Positions 12,622 through 22,827 of a stretch of 64,000 bases of DNA are shown here, piece after piece (the first letter of the stretch is position 1; every line of letters starts with the position of its first letter). The notes below the pieces were generated by a model. The model was not told where the DNA came from, made no database searches, and saw only the letters and a list, made by a program, of their open reading frames with translations. This DNA is from Serpula lacrymans var. lacrymans S7.9 (Eukaryota > Basidiomycota > Agaricomycetes > Boletales > Serpulaceae), in assembly GCF_000218685.1 (NCBI RefSeq), contig NW_006763297.1, positions 1,640,249 through 1,704,248 on the forward strand, read 5' to 3'. Both the position numbers and the translations under genes were made by a program.

Positions 12622-14830
12622 ATGTCCGGTGGCTCAATACAACTCGATGGTCTTGCCCCAGCCCTTTGTTTATGCTTGTTCATTGCGATTGCTTATATTC
12701 TTATAAACCGTCAAGTGGTACGTAAAACATACATTTTACCACCTGGCCCTCGCCCGTTGCCTGTGTTAGGCAACATACTTGGAATTAAATTGGCTGAGCC
12801 CTGGGTTACCTATAAGGAGTGGGCACAAGTTCATGGTACGTTGTGTTCTGGTTTTTGTTGCTATATAACTCTTGTACTTATATTTAAGTTCGGTCTTTGT
12901 TGAACAGGTAACATAATTTACTCTCGCCTACTCAACCAGGAAATCATCATCCTTGACTCCGAGAAAATGGCCAAAAACCTTCTCGAGCAACGTTCTTATA
13001 ATTACTCTGACCGGCCACAATTTGCTACCATCGATCTGTACGTGGCTAATGTGTACTATTGATTTTGTACATGAATCATGAACTACGGTGACTACTGCAG
13101 ATTTGGGATGGCATTCTTTTCGGCAACTCTTGCCTATGGCAGTACATGGCGACTACATAGACGACTGTTACATCAGGCGCTTCGAACAGAAGCAGCTCTA
13201 AAGTATCGACCTGTACAGTTACGCCGAGTCCACCAGTTCCTTCTCAACTTACTCGAGGCACCAAAAGACTATGCTGATCATGTGAACACGTGAGTACGCC
13301 TTAACAGCTGAAATAGCGAGCCCCACTATATTAATGTGTTGTCATAGGCTTAGCGCGTCTATTATCATGGAAGTAATATATGGTTACAACCCAGCGCCAC
13401 GCCATGACCCTCTAGTCATGGTTGTGGAGCGTGCATCAACAACACTCACACGAGAGAATACACCCGAGAGAGCAGCAGTCCTTAGTGCATTGCCATTTTG
13501 TGAGTATCTGACTGCAACCGTATATTTCTCGTACCAACGTGCGAGAACATAGTACTACACATCCCTCTCTGGTTTCCCGGAGCAGCCTTCAAGCGCAGTG
13601 CCCTTGAGTGTCAGAAGTTGACTGTGGAAATGATTGAAGCTCCTTTTGAGTACACAAAGCAGAATATTGTGTGCCCTTTTTCTGTTATTTCTCAAGTTCT
13701 CGTCTGACATACATTTAGTCGGCAGGGACAGCAATGCCATGTATGGTGTCTGATCTACTAAGCCGAATGAAAGATGAGGACCCTTCATATGAGCTTGCAA
13801 TCAAAAACTCTTCTGCCACCGCCTTCTCCGGTAGGTAGTCTGGTGTGTATGCCTTGTGATAACGACTCATTAGCCCTATCTATAGCTGCCGCAGAAACTG
13901 TGAGCCAATTTTCATGGATAGCATCAACACGTTTTAACGGAAAATTAACGGAAAATCTTAGTCTTCTTCAGTGCTCATGGTATTTATGCTCGCGATGCTC
14001 CAGAATCCTGATGTACAAAGAAAGGCACAATTGGAAATCGACGCAGTGGTAGTCCAAGGTAGACTCCCAGACTTCAGTGACAGGACATCACTGCCTTATG
14101 TTGAAGCAGTTTTTCGTGAGACTCTCCGATGGCATCCTGTAGTTCCCCTTGGTGAGCAACATTTTTTTCCAGTTTTATATGGTCGTTCCTCACTTCAACT
14201 TCACTGCCCACGAGTAGGTGTTCCGCATGCTGCCACTAATGATGATATTTTCGAGGGACATTTTATACCAAAGGGTTGGTGATCTCACTCTCACCGCGAC
14301 ACCGTGACACCGATCTAATAGTAAGCTAGGAGCATTAATAGTACCCAATATATGGTTCGTACTCATAGCTTCTGATTTGTTGTTAGTCTAGTCAGCTTAC
14401 TCAAAGCGAACAGGGCAATGGCCCACAATGACGATAAATACCCAGAGCCATACAAATTTAAACCAGAACGGTTCTTCGCGCTTGATGGAAAGCTTAATGA
14501 TGACACTGTTGGTTTTGTCTTTGGATTTGGCAGGCGGATTTGCGTAGGCCGTCATATTGCTGACGCTACAGTATGGGCCGCCATGGTTTCTATCTTAACT
14601 GTGTTCAACATCGCAAAGGCAAAATATGATTTCGGTAACGATATTGAAGTCACCCCAAAATGGACAAATGGAGTGACAATGTGAGTACTTTCCCTGGGCT
14701 TTTTTCCCATTTATGTAGCTCTCCCTGACCTTGAGTATGTATCAGCCATCCGCTCCCATTTCCATGTTCTATTGCACCACGAGTACCAGGAATGAGCACT
14801 GTAGGTTTGACCGAGATGTTATACTCCTAA
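12622..14830 (+). CDS. Cytochrome P450 monooxygenase B1
   Basis: Twelve exons with the same intron positions as A1: 12622-12835, 12908-13037, 13101-13289, 13348-13499, 13553-13668, 13719-13830, 13886-13899 (14 bp), 13962-14151, 14218-14274, 14330-14354, 14414-14680, 14746-14830. No disruption is visible. Landmarks are an N-terminal hydrophobic anchor, PPGPRPLPVLGN, an I-helix with AAAETSSS, ETLR, FKPERF and heme loop FGFGRRICVG. The conserved gene structure shows that A and B arose by an older tandem duplication. One oddity is Val instead of Gly in DAVVVQGR, where B2 has DAVVGQGR. Substrate unknown. Probably an ER-anchored oxidase of secondary or xenobiotic metabolism. Confidence 0.93.
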
Positions 14831-15043
14831 TCTTGAAAACACGCAATTGCAACCTTTGTCTTTAATAGTGGACCATATAATTTGTGGTGTCTTTTATCTT
14901 GCAAATTTCAAAGATCAAATTTATCCCTGTTCCGAACGGATTACAACACTAATAAAGTTGGGACTCTATTCAATCTCCCGTATACTCTTCGAGTAAGAGT
15001 ACGCTCAGAGCAAGAAAGACACATGTTCCATTTATATTCACAA
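14831..15043. other. 3' flank of P450 B1 up to the copia LTR
   Basis: Non-coding and matched by the flank of B2. It ends at the LTR of the copia element. Confidence 0.5.
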
Positions 15044-15385
15044 TAATAAAACTAAGTGAAACTCAGCCGCTGCCCGAGAGGCTATAGAAACGACTTTATT
15101 ATTTACCTAAGTGAAACTACAATAGATGTTAGTTTAAGGTGATCTCTAATAAATGTAATGTGACATACCTCAGCCGCTGCCCGAGAGGCTATAGAAACGA
15201 CTGAGGTATTCCTATACTAAACCCCCTACTACTTATAGTCAGAGGTGCTACTCGCTACAGTATAATGACTTCTAGGAGTACAATTGTGCTCCTAGGAGAA
15301 CAATGGTTACTCCATGGAGTGGTGGCTATGCTCCATGGAGAACAATGGCTGCTTCGGCAGAGACCAGGTTTATCCGGTTTTGTCA
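15044..15385 (-). repeat. Copia 3' LTR (expanded, 342 bp)
   Basis: On the minus strand it begins TGACAAAACCGG. It is 149 bp longer than the 5' LTR. One extra stretch of about 105 bp lies between two copies of a 30-bp motif around 15078-15109 and 15184-15214. A second, of about 41-44 bp, contains two CTCCATGGAG palindromes (15310-15345). Confidence 0.85.
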
Positions 15386-16041
15386 CTCCCACTCGAGTGC
15401 AACCGTAGTCCCATAGCTTTAGAGAATTTCCAGTGTTTTTCATGAGTGAGGGGTTTAGTGAGAATGTCTGCAACCATATCTCCTGTAGGAACATATCTGA
15501 TTACTGCCTCTCCCTTTGATACTAAGTCATCTTGGATAAAATGATATTTCCGTTGAATGTGTTTTGTGCGAGCACGGAACTGTGGATCTCGTGTAAGAAT
15601 GATAGCTGCTTGATTGTCACAGTGCAATGTTGTAGGTCCATTTTGAGCATGTCCAATTTCTTCAAAAAATGTCCGAAGCCATGCAAGGTGTTGTCCAGCA
15701 TTGCTCAATCCAATGTACTCTGACTCCGTGGAGGATAAAGCTACCATGCTTTGTCTTTTGCTTGTCCAGGAGATTGCTCCTCGGATGGTGATAAAGACAA
15801 ACCCTGATGTTGATCGAGACGTGTCTGGGTCTCCAGACCAATTTGCATCTGAATATCCATAGAAATCCATGTCCATGGAGACATCTGTGCCATCATATCG
15901 TAGTTCCATGTCCCTGGTTGCTTTCAGATATCGGAGGACACATTTTGCAGCTTCCCAGTGATGGCTCCTTGGAGCTGAGCTATGCCTGCTTAGTATTCCA
16001 ACAACGTAGGCAATGTCTGGGCAGGTTCCGAGCATGGCATA
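15386..16041 (-). pseudogene. Copia pol 3' part: end of RT and RNase H
   Basis: Continuation of the copia polyprotein beyond the Ty3 insertion. It starts MLGTCPDIAYVVGILSRH and includes the RNase H landmarks GYSDANWSGD, LSSTESEYIGL and HCDNQAA, then the tail with DILTKPL. The frame stays open into the LTR and stops at 15370-15372 inside it. The fragment itself shows no stop, but the gene is split by 6.8 kb of Ty3 DNA and is defective upstream. Confidence 0.88.
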
Positions 16042-16389
16042 TGTCACGACTTGAGCCAGAGCGCTAGTTAGAGCGCTAATTTCTTTTTCATTTTCTTTGA
16101 TATCTGATCACATGACAGACATAAGTTGTTAAGCTGCTGCTATTAGCGCGGATAACACAAGTACCTAGTTATATCCAGTCACGTGACAATCACGTGACAG
16201 AATCCAGACCATGACGTAGAACATCAGTCAGCGCCTCATGGCTGACCTTCAGAAACATATATATACTGAACACTCATGTACATATTTTTCTTTAGTTGTT
16301 GATTACTTCTTAACATCGATACTTGACGCTACTTGTTTGATTTAAGACTTATCCCTCCGTTAGTTCGGTATAAGGGATAGGGCTTTACA
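16042..16389 (+). repeat. 5' LTR of the chromovirus
   Basis: Begins TGTCACGACTTG and ends GGGCTTTACA. It contains the TATA box at 16257-16265. It differs from the 3' LTR at two sites: CGCGGATAAC against CGCAGATAAC, and ACATATTTTT against ACATACTTTT. Confidence 0.95.
16257..16292 (+). promoter_or_regulatory. LTR promoter: TATA box and inferred transcript start
   Basis: ATATATATA at 16257-16265. The self-priming complement starts at 16292, about 30-35 bp downstream, where RNA polymerase II would be expected to initiate. The start site is inferred. Confidence 0.6.
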
Positions 16390-16390
16390 C

Positions 16391-16403
16391 AATCAACAAC
16401 TAA
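16391..16403 (+). other. Primer-binding site, self-priming type
   Basis: Thirteen bases directly after the 5' LTR (AATCAACAACTAA) are the exact reverse complement of LTR positions 16292-16304. Those lie just downstream of the TATA box, at the presumed 5' end of the RNA. This is the arrangement known from Tf1, where the RNA 5' end folds back as primer. No clear match to a tRNA 3' end is apparent. Confidence 0.7.
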
Positions 16404-16653
16404 CACGAGTACCGTCTATGAACGTAACAACGACTATCCTCATCACCATCATCATCTTCATCATCATCATCTTCATAATCCTAACCTTGTTCAAACACCC
16501 TCACCAAACCGCTACCACTATCCCACTCCACCACATCCCCACTCGCCCTGATACCATTCTATCCTTCTTCCCTGCCAACGTATCACCCTCCTCCTCCCAA
16601 GACTCCTTTGTCACAATCCCCCTCTAGCTACATTATATCACTATAATTTCTCT

Positions 16654-16810
16654 GGTGTGGAACCAGGGAGATTCTCTCGTTTTTACCTAGTTTCTATTTC
16701 GCATACCTCTAACCAGGCCGCACATTTGTGTCCGCCAGTTGGAGGGAAACTGACAGCTTAACAAGCGGGTTACATTGGGACAACCATTCGGACCCCAATT
16801 TATTACAAAT
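16654..16810 (+). other. Conserved 5'-leader block, cop. 1
   Basis: Leader segment of the chromovirus running from GGTGTGGAACC through CCAGGCCG, GCCAGTTGGAG, TGACAGCTTAACAAGCGG and ACAACCATTCGGACC to TTTATTAC. The same ordered motifs occur in the leaders of another Ty3 family at 29199-29355 (minus) and 53671-53830. Confidence 0.75.
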
Positions 16811-17125
16811 ACCTTTTACCTACCTTCTTAGACACACATTACTTAGTTACGTACACAATCAGTGGTGGGCAGAAGAGGACCACCTTGATTAAAAGAGAAA
16901 GATAGACTACTTAGAGCTTAGAAAGAGGTGTATTGATCCAGCTTATCACTGGGGAATTCCTTTCTATGCTAAGTAGAGAATTGTATATCTGGATAGGAGA
17001 GCAACGTGTCTATTCCAGAGATTACGTATTTAGAGGACAATTTCCTCTACCAGAGATAACACAAATCAGAATCCCATCCCCCGTGATCAAATCAGAAACT
17101 CCCCCTCCTCCCCAACTCAGATTCA

Positions 17126-18244
17126 ATGTCGAACCTAGAATATCGAGATCTGCCCGAGCCATCCAACAGCATGGACAGCGCCTTTACCAGGGAAATGATG
17201 GACTCATTACCCAGGATAGAAACTCCCCCGCCGAGAGAAGCATCATTAGAAGCATACGTAAAACGAGAAGTAGAAAAAGCGATCAAAGAAACGAGGCTTC
17301 TATATCAATCCCAACTCGACGAGGCACTCGAAGAAGTGAGCGTCTTAGAAAGAAGGCTCAAAAAGAAAGCATCGCCACCTCCGGAAAAGGTGGAAAGAAG
17401 TAGAACAGCATTAGAAAAACCAGAGAATTTCTCCGGAGATAAGAAGAAGTACAGGGCCTTTAGAGAATCCTTACTTCTTCACTTCGAAGACGATGCCGTT
17501 TATTTCGAGGATGACAGAAAAAAGATCAGCTTCGTGCTGTCTTTCATGAAAGAAGGAGAAGCCGCGGCCTTTCGGACTGATTGGCTAGAGAATAGGGTCG
17601 ATGCCCAACAGTTAGGGTTCGACATTACGCGCACATACGGAAGTTGGCCGTACTTTGCCAATAAAATGGAACAGAGATTCAAAGACAGTTTTGAAAAAGA
17701 AACTGCAAAGAACGAAATATTGACCTTAAAACAAGGCAATGAAACCGCCCAAGCCTTTTTTGAAAGGTTTGAAGAAAAGAAAAGATGGGCGGGATATACG
17801 AACCAAATGAATGAAGAGTTCTTAATCTCCCTATTAAGGAGAAACATGAATAAGCCGCTAGTAGACAGGGTGATCTACGGTGGACACATTCCTAAAGATT
17901 ACCAGGAATGGAAGAAAGAACTCATCAGAATGGACTACATTTGGAGAGAAAGAGAAAAAGAGAAGAAAGGTTCCGAAACCGGAAGGAAACCTTATTCAGA
18001 ACAAAAGAAAGAAGGAGAAAAGAAGAGAGACGGAACCGGGTATACTTATACCGGTAACGGAGAACGAATGGAGGTAGATAAAGCAAAATTCCGCACTGAG
18101 GGACGATGCTACCGATGCGGAGAGAAAGGACATAGAAGCTTCGAGTGCAAAGACGCACAAAAGAAGAAGCCGCAGTTTAATGTCCGTGAATTCCTAGAGA
18201 AGATGACAAAAGAAGAAAGAGAAAAACTCCTAGAGGGCATTTAA
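17126..18244 (+). CDS. Chromovirus gag (capsid/nucleocapsid)
   Basis: 372 residues from the ATG at 17126 to a TAA. The N-terminal third is charged with coiled-coil character (Glu/Arg/Lys-rich). A Ty3-type capsid core follows. The C-terminus has one zinc knuckle, CYRCGEKGHRSFEC (CX2CX4HX4C), for RNA binding. The 740-bp leader between LTR and gag contains the conserved block at 16654 and short ATGs, including a 69-codon hydrophobic frame at 16418 that I do not treat as a gene. The pol frame is -1 relative to gag. Confidence 0.9.
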   Translation: MSNLEYRDLPEPSNSMDSAFTREMMDSLPRIETPPPREASLEAYVKREVEKAIKETRLLYQSQLDEALEEVSVLERRLKKKASPPPEKVERSRTALEKPENFSGDKKKYRAFRESLLLHFEDDAVYFEDDRKKISFVLSFMKEGEAAAFRTDWLENRVDAQQLGFDITRTYGSWPYFANKMEQRFKDSFEKETAKNEILTLKQGNETAQAFFERFEEKKRWAGYTNQMNEEFLISLLRRNMNKPLVDRVIYGGHIPKDYQEWKKELIRMDYIWREREKEKKGSETGRKPYSEQKKEGEKKRDGTGYTYTGNGERMEVDKAKFRTEGRCYRCGEKGHRSFECKDAQKKKPQFNVREFLEKMTKEEREKLLEGI

Positions 18245-18300
18245 AGAGGCCAGCGGTACCGCATCAACCGGCTGAGCCTAAAAGAGACGTTTCAAATTGA

Positions 18301-21300
18301 TTTCTTCCTTTATCTGTAGATACGTACAAACCAGAATTGTTAAGCTGCAGCTTTAGCGCGGATAACAATAAAATTATTTCCACCCAGACAAAGAAAGAAA
18401 TTAGAAACGAAAAAGATGCAACCAAAGTAAATGCGGCGCAGAATGATAAGACATCTGCAGTTCCGACGGCGGGCAAATCATTAAAAAATGCAGCATTTAC
18501 AATAGATACTAAAATTCCTACACCCGATGCGGCGAACTCTACGGAGGAAAACGCAGCAGAGACTGTAGAAGAAAGGTCAGGAACCCCTTTAAAAAAACCT
18601 AGAACAGAAGTTTGGACCCCAGAGTGGGTAGTAGACAGGCTAAGAGACCAAAAGGAAGAAAGATCCATTGGGATTCTGAGTGCCTGGACACACAAAAAGA
18701 GAACTAGAGAAGTAACCCGGGAAACGATAAATGAAATCAACCGGTTACCAAAAATAGAAGCTATACAAGCAATCATAGAGATTGCCTCCCCTAAAAAGTA
18801 CATTAGGGGCACCCAAGGCAATCAAATGAACGTAAAATGTAAGCTTACTACATTAGACACTCTCCAAACAGAAACAGTCGAAGCACTATTGGATAGTGGA
18901 TGCACGGGGAGTTGCATCGACTCCCAATTTGTTAAAGACAAAGGATACGAGACAAGGAAGATACCAAGACCTATTCCAGTTTATAATGCAGATGGAACTC
19001 TTAATAAGAACGGAGCCATCAATGAATTTGTAATACTACTCATGGACATCGACGGTCACGTCAAGAAGATACATCTCGCCGTAACCAATCTGGGTAACGG
19101 GAGAATGTTCCTAGGACATGAGTGGTTAAACAAACACAATCCAAAAATAGACTGGAAGGAGTCAAAGTTAACCTTTGAAAGATGTCCCAAAGAATGCAGA
19201 CCGAGAATCCGAATCTCTGATCCAGAGGAGGATCCGGAAATATTCTTCGAAGAACTGGGAGAAGACGAGAGGATGATACAGGTAAATCTCCAGAATTTCG
19301 AAGATGCCACGATCAACGATCAGTACTATCACATTAGAGCCCAAGGCACAATGGCACAGAAACTAGCGGAAGCCGCAGGCAAAGATCGAAAAGAAGGAGG
19401 ATTCGAAAAGATAGTGCCAAGACACCTTCATCAATACAAAGACGTATTTGATAAAAAGGAATTTGACACCTTGCCTGAAAGGAGACAATGGGATCATGCA
19501 ATTGAACTAGTACCGGGAGATCACTCCCTAGATTGCAAGATCTACCCATTAGCAAGGGGAGAACAAGAGGAACTAGATGCATTCCTAAAGGAAAATCTGA
19601 AATCAGGACGGATAAGACCATCAAAGTCCCCATTTGCATCACCCTTCTTCTTCATAAAAAAGAAAGACGGAAAGTTAAGACCGGTTCAAGATTATAGGAA
19701 GCTAAACGATATTACTATCAAAAATAGATATCCGCTTCCGTTAATCGGAGAACTAGTAGACAAATTGAGTGGAGCTAGATACTTCACGAAACTAGACGTA
19801 AGATGGGGGTATAACAATATCCGAATGAGAGAAGGGGATGAGCATAAAGCGGCGTTCAGAACAAATCGGGGGTTATTTGAACCCTTAGTCATGTTCTTCG
19901 GACTGACAAATTCCCCCGCCACATTCCAAACAATGATGAACACGCTTTTTAAGGAATTGATAGACGAAGGATTGGTGATCATATATCTGGATGATATTAT
20001 GATATTTACAAAGGATATAGAAATGCACAGAGCAACAACGCGACGTGTATTAGAAATCCTTAGAAAGAACCATCTCTATCTTAAACCAGAAAAATGTGAT
20101 TTCGAACAAACAGAAGTAGAATACCTGGGACTGATCATCTCAGAAAACGAAATTCGCATGGATCCGGTGAAAGTAGAAGGAATTAGCAAATGGCCAGAAT
20201 GCAAAAATAAAAAAGACATACAGGCATTCTTAGGCTTTGTAAATTTCTATAGAAGGTTCATAGAAGGCTTCAGGGAAGTAGCCAAACCGTTGACCAAGTT
20301 AACGGGAAAAGAGGACTTCATTTGGGGAAATGAACAACGCGAAGCATTTAACACATTGAAACAACGCGTAGCTTCAGCCCCGGTGTTAGCTCTCCCAGTA
20401 CCACATGGCCAATACAAAGTAGAAGCAGACAGTAGTGACTTCACTATGGGTGCTGTCTTATCACAAAGACAAAAGGATGACTGGAAGCCAATTGCATACC
20501 TCTCCAAAGCGTTGAATCCCACAGAACGCAATTACGAGATCTATGACAAAGAACTTCTGGCCATCATGACGGCACTTAATGAATGGAGACACTATTTGAT
20601 AGACGCGGAAGAAGAGTTTGAGATATGGACAGATCATCAAAATCTGTTATATTTCAAAGAACCAAGGAAGTTGAACAGGAGACAAGCATGGTGGATGACG
20701 GAGTTGAGTCAGTATTATTTCACAATACATCATATGCCGGGAAGAAAGCATATAAAAGCAGATTTACTTTCGAGATGATCAGATCACAACAAAGGGGAAA
20801 ACGACAACGAAGACGTCGTACTGCTAGATGAGAAATTGTTTGTAAGAATGACTCTCTCGTCGGAACAGAGGCAAAAAATTGCAGACAGTCAGGAACAAGA
20901 GCTGGAGATTTCAAAATGGATCTCAAAGAGGAGAGGAAACGTGGATGACTTGATAAAAAAGATGAAAGGAAAGATAGAGAGGAGAGAGGATGGATGGTTT
21001 GATGAAGACGGTTGCATAGTATTCAAAGGCAGGATCTATGTACCAAAGGATGCCGCATTAAGGGAAGAAATTATTAGACAAAACCATGACTCTACCGTTG
21101 CAGGCCATCCAGGGAGATATAAAACGAAAGAGCTAATCACTCGATAATACTGGTGGCCCTATATGGACAGAGATATCACGAGATACATCGATGGATGCGA
21201 GGTCTGCCAAAGAACCAAGACAGACCATAAAAAGAAAGCAGCACCGCTCCATCCAAACGAGATCCCGGATAAACCTTGGCAGATCATATCGGTAGATCTG

Positions 21301-22500
21301 ATCGGACCACTACCAGAATCAAATGGGTATAACATGATAATGGTAGTAGTAGATCGATTTACAAAAATGATCAAGGTAATTCCCACGCAGATGGAAATCA
21401 CATCAGAAGGAGTAGCACGACTATTTAGAGATCACATATTTAGAAACCACGGCATAACTGAAAAGATCATCTCGGATCGGGGACCGCAGTTCGTTTCTAA
21501 ATTTATGAAAGATCTACACACGCTTCTTCAGATAAAGGCAAACCCATCAACGGCATGGCACCCACAAACGGATGGACAAACAGAGAGGATCAACCAAGAG
21601 ATAGAACAGTATCTCAGAATCTTTGTAAACCACAAACAAGATGATTGGGCAGAATGGCTTACCCTAGCAGAATTCTCTTATAACAACAAACAACATTCTG
21701 CGACGGGATACAGCCCGTTCTACTTGAATCAGGGACACCATCCAAGAACACAGGAAGTAGTGAGAGTGGAGGTAAAGAACGAAAAAGCGGAGGATTCCAT
21801 AAAAAGGATGACAGAAACGAGGAAGAAAGCAGAAGAATCGCTGCAAAAAGCAGCCAAACAGATGAAGAAGCAGTATGATAAGAAAAAGAGAGAAGCAGTG
21901 GAATATAGAGTAGGAGATAAGGTGTATGTAGAAGCAACCAATATCTCGACAGATCGACCAGCCAAGAAACTAGACGATAAGAGACATGGTCCGTTCGAAA
22001 TACTGGAAAAGATAGGCGAATCGGCCTATAAACTTGCACTGCCACCGACATGGCGACCTATTCACCCAGTCTTCAATGAGATAAAACTCACACCATACAA
22101 AGAACCACAATTCCCTTCTCAACAAAAACCCAAACCGATACCGCCGGTAATAGTAGACGGACAAGAAGAATATGAAGTCGAAGAAGTTCTAGACTCGCGT
22201 CTAAAAAGAGGGAAATTGGAATATTTAGTACATTGGAAGAATTATCCGAAAGAGGAACGCACGTGGGAACCCGAACAACACCTAACCAACTCACCAGATA
22301 AAGTAAAAACATTCCACGATAACAACCCTAGTGCACCTCGACGGATACAATTTCAACTACAATTCCAACCTTTTGAAAACTTCACAACAACAAGAGTTAG
22401 GAAACAATTGTTCAATTGGGAAAACGGAAAGATGGACCCCTACTTTCGAGACGAAAGTCTTAAAGAGGGGGTAATGTCACGACTTGAGCCAGAGCGCTAG
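18301..22500 (+). pseudogene. Chromovirus pol: protease, RT, RNase H, integrase, chromodomain
   Basis: One frame carries all domains. Protease: LLDSGCTGSCID (about 18890). RT: KLDVRWGYNNI and the catalytic YLDDIMIF (about 19984). RNase H: VEADSSDFTMGAVLS and WTDHQNLLYF. Integrase: the HHCC-type zinc region, then the DDE core with SVDLIGPLPE and SDRGPQFVSKF. The chromodomain (EYEVEEVLDSR... LVHWKNYPKEERTWEPE) targets insertion to chromatin in this group. The frame is interrupted by TGA at 20776-20778, right after the RNase H end ADLLSR, and by TAA at 21145-21147 before YWWPYM. Another TGA at 18298-18300 separates it from the gag side. It is marked broken, though the sequence between stops is intact. 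The last residues and the stop (22498-22500) lie inside the 3' LTR. Confidence 0.9.
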
Positions 22501-22822
22501 TTAGAGCGCTAATTTCTTTTTCATTTTCTTTGATATCTGATCACATGACAGACATAAGTTGTTAAGCTGCTGCTATTAGCGCAGATAACACAAGTACCTA
22601 GTTATATCCAGTCACGTGACAATCACGTGACAGAATCCAGACCATGACGTAGAACATCAGTCAGCGCCTCATGGCTGACCTTCAGAAACATATATATACT
22701 GAACACTCATGTACATACTTTTCTTTAGTTGTTGATTACTTCTTAACATCGATACTTGACGCTACTTGTTTGATTTAAGACTTATCCCTCCGTTAGTTCG
22801 GTATAAGGGATAGGGCTTTACA
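22475..22822 (+). repeat. 3' LTR of the chromovirus
   Basis: 348 bp, preceded by the polypurine tract AAAGAGGGGGTAA. It ends GGGCTTTACA, followed by the GCATA duplication. Confidence 0.95.
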
Positions 22823-22827
22823 GCATA

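Larger units (their letters stand above)
9725..15043. repeat. Segmental duplication, left copy (P450 A1-B1 block)
   Basis: The two P450 genes, the spacer between them and the 3' flank of B1 are matched along their length by 35740-41010. Intergenic DNA is also conserved, for example the stretch after the A1 stop (11895-12000 against 37875-37985) and after the B1 stop (14831-15035 against 40769-41005). So a block of about 5.3 kb was duplicated rather than single genes. Similarity ends almost exactly at the copia LTR beginning at 15044. Confidence 0.9.
16042..22822 (+). mobile_element. Ty3/gypsy chromovirus, full length, 6781 bp
   Basis: Two 348-bp LTRs (TG...CA) flank gag and pol in Ty3 order (protease, RT, RNase H, integrase), with a C-terminal chromodomain. 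It is inserted in the copia element with a perfect 5-bp duplication GCATA at 16037-16041 and 22823-22827. The LTRs differ at two positions by eye, so the insertion is young. The primer-binding region points to self-priming as in Tf1/sushi elements. Pol carries in-frame stops (see findings). Confidence 0.95.

Noticed and set aside
16418..16627. 69-codon hydrophobic ORF just after the chromovirus LTR
   Set aside because: Its hydrophobic stretch is translation of an ATC/ATT simple repeat in the leader. It might act as an upstream ORF, but nothing supports a protein.
18230..18250. Canonical -1 slippery heptamer at the gag stop
   Set aside because: ATTTAAA is present, but the gag frame reads ATT TAA, not the phase required for standard X XXY YYZ slippage.
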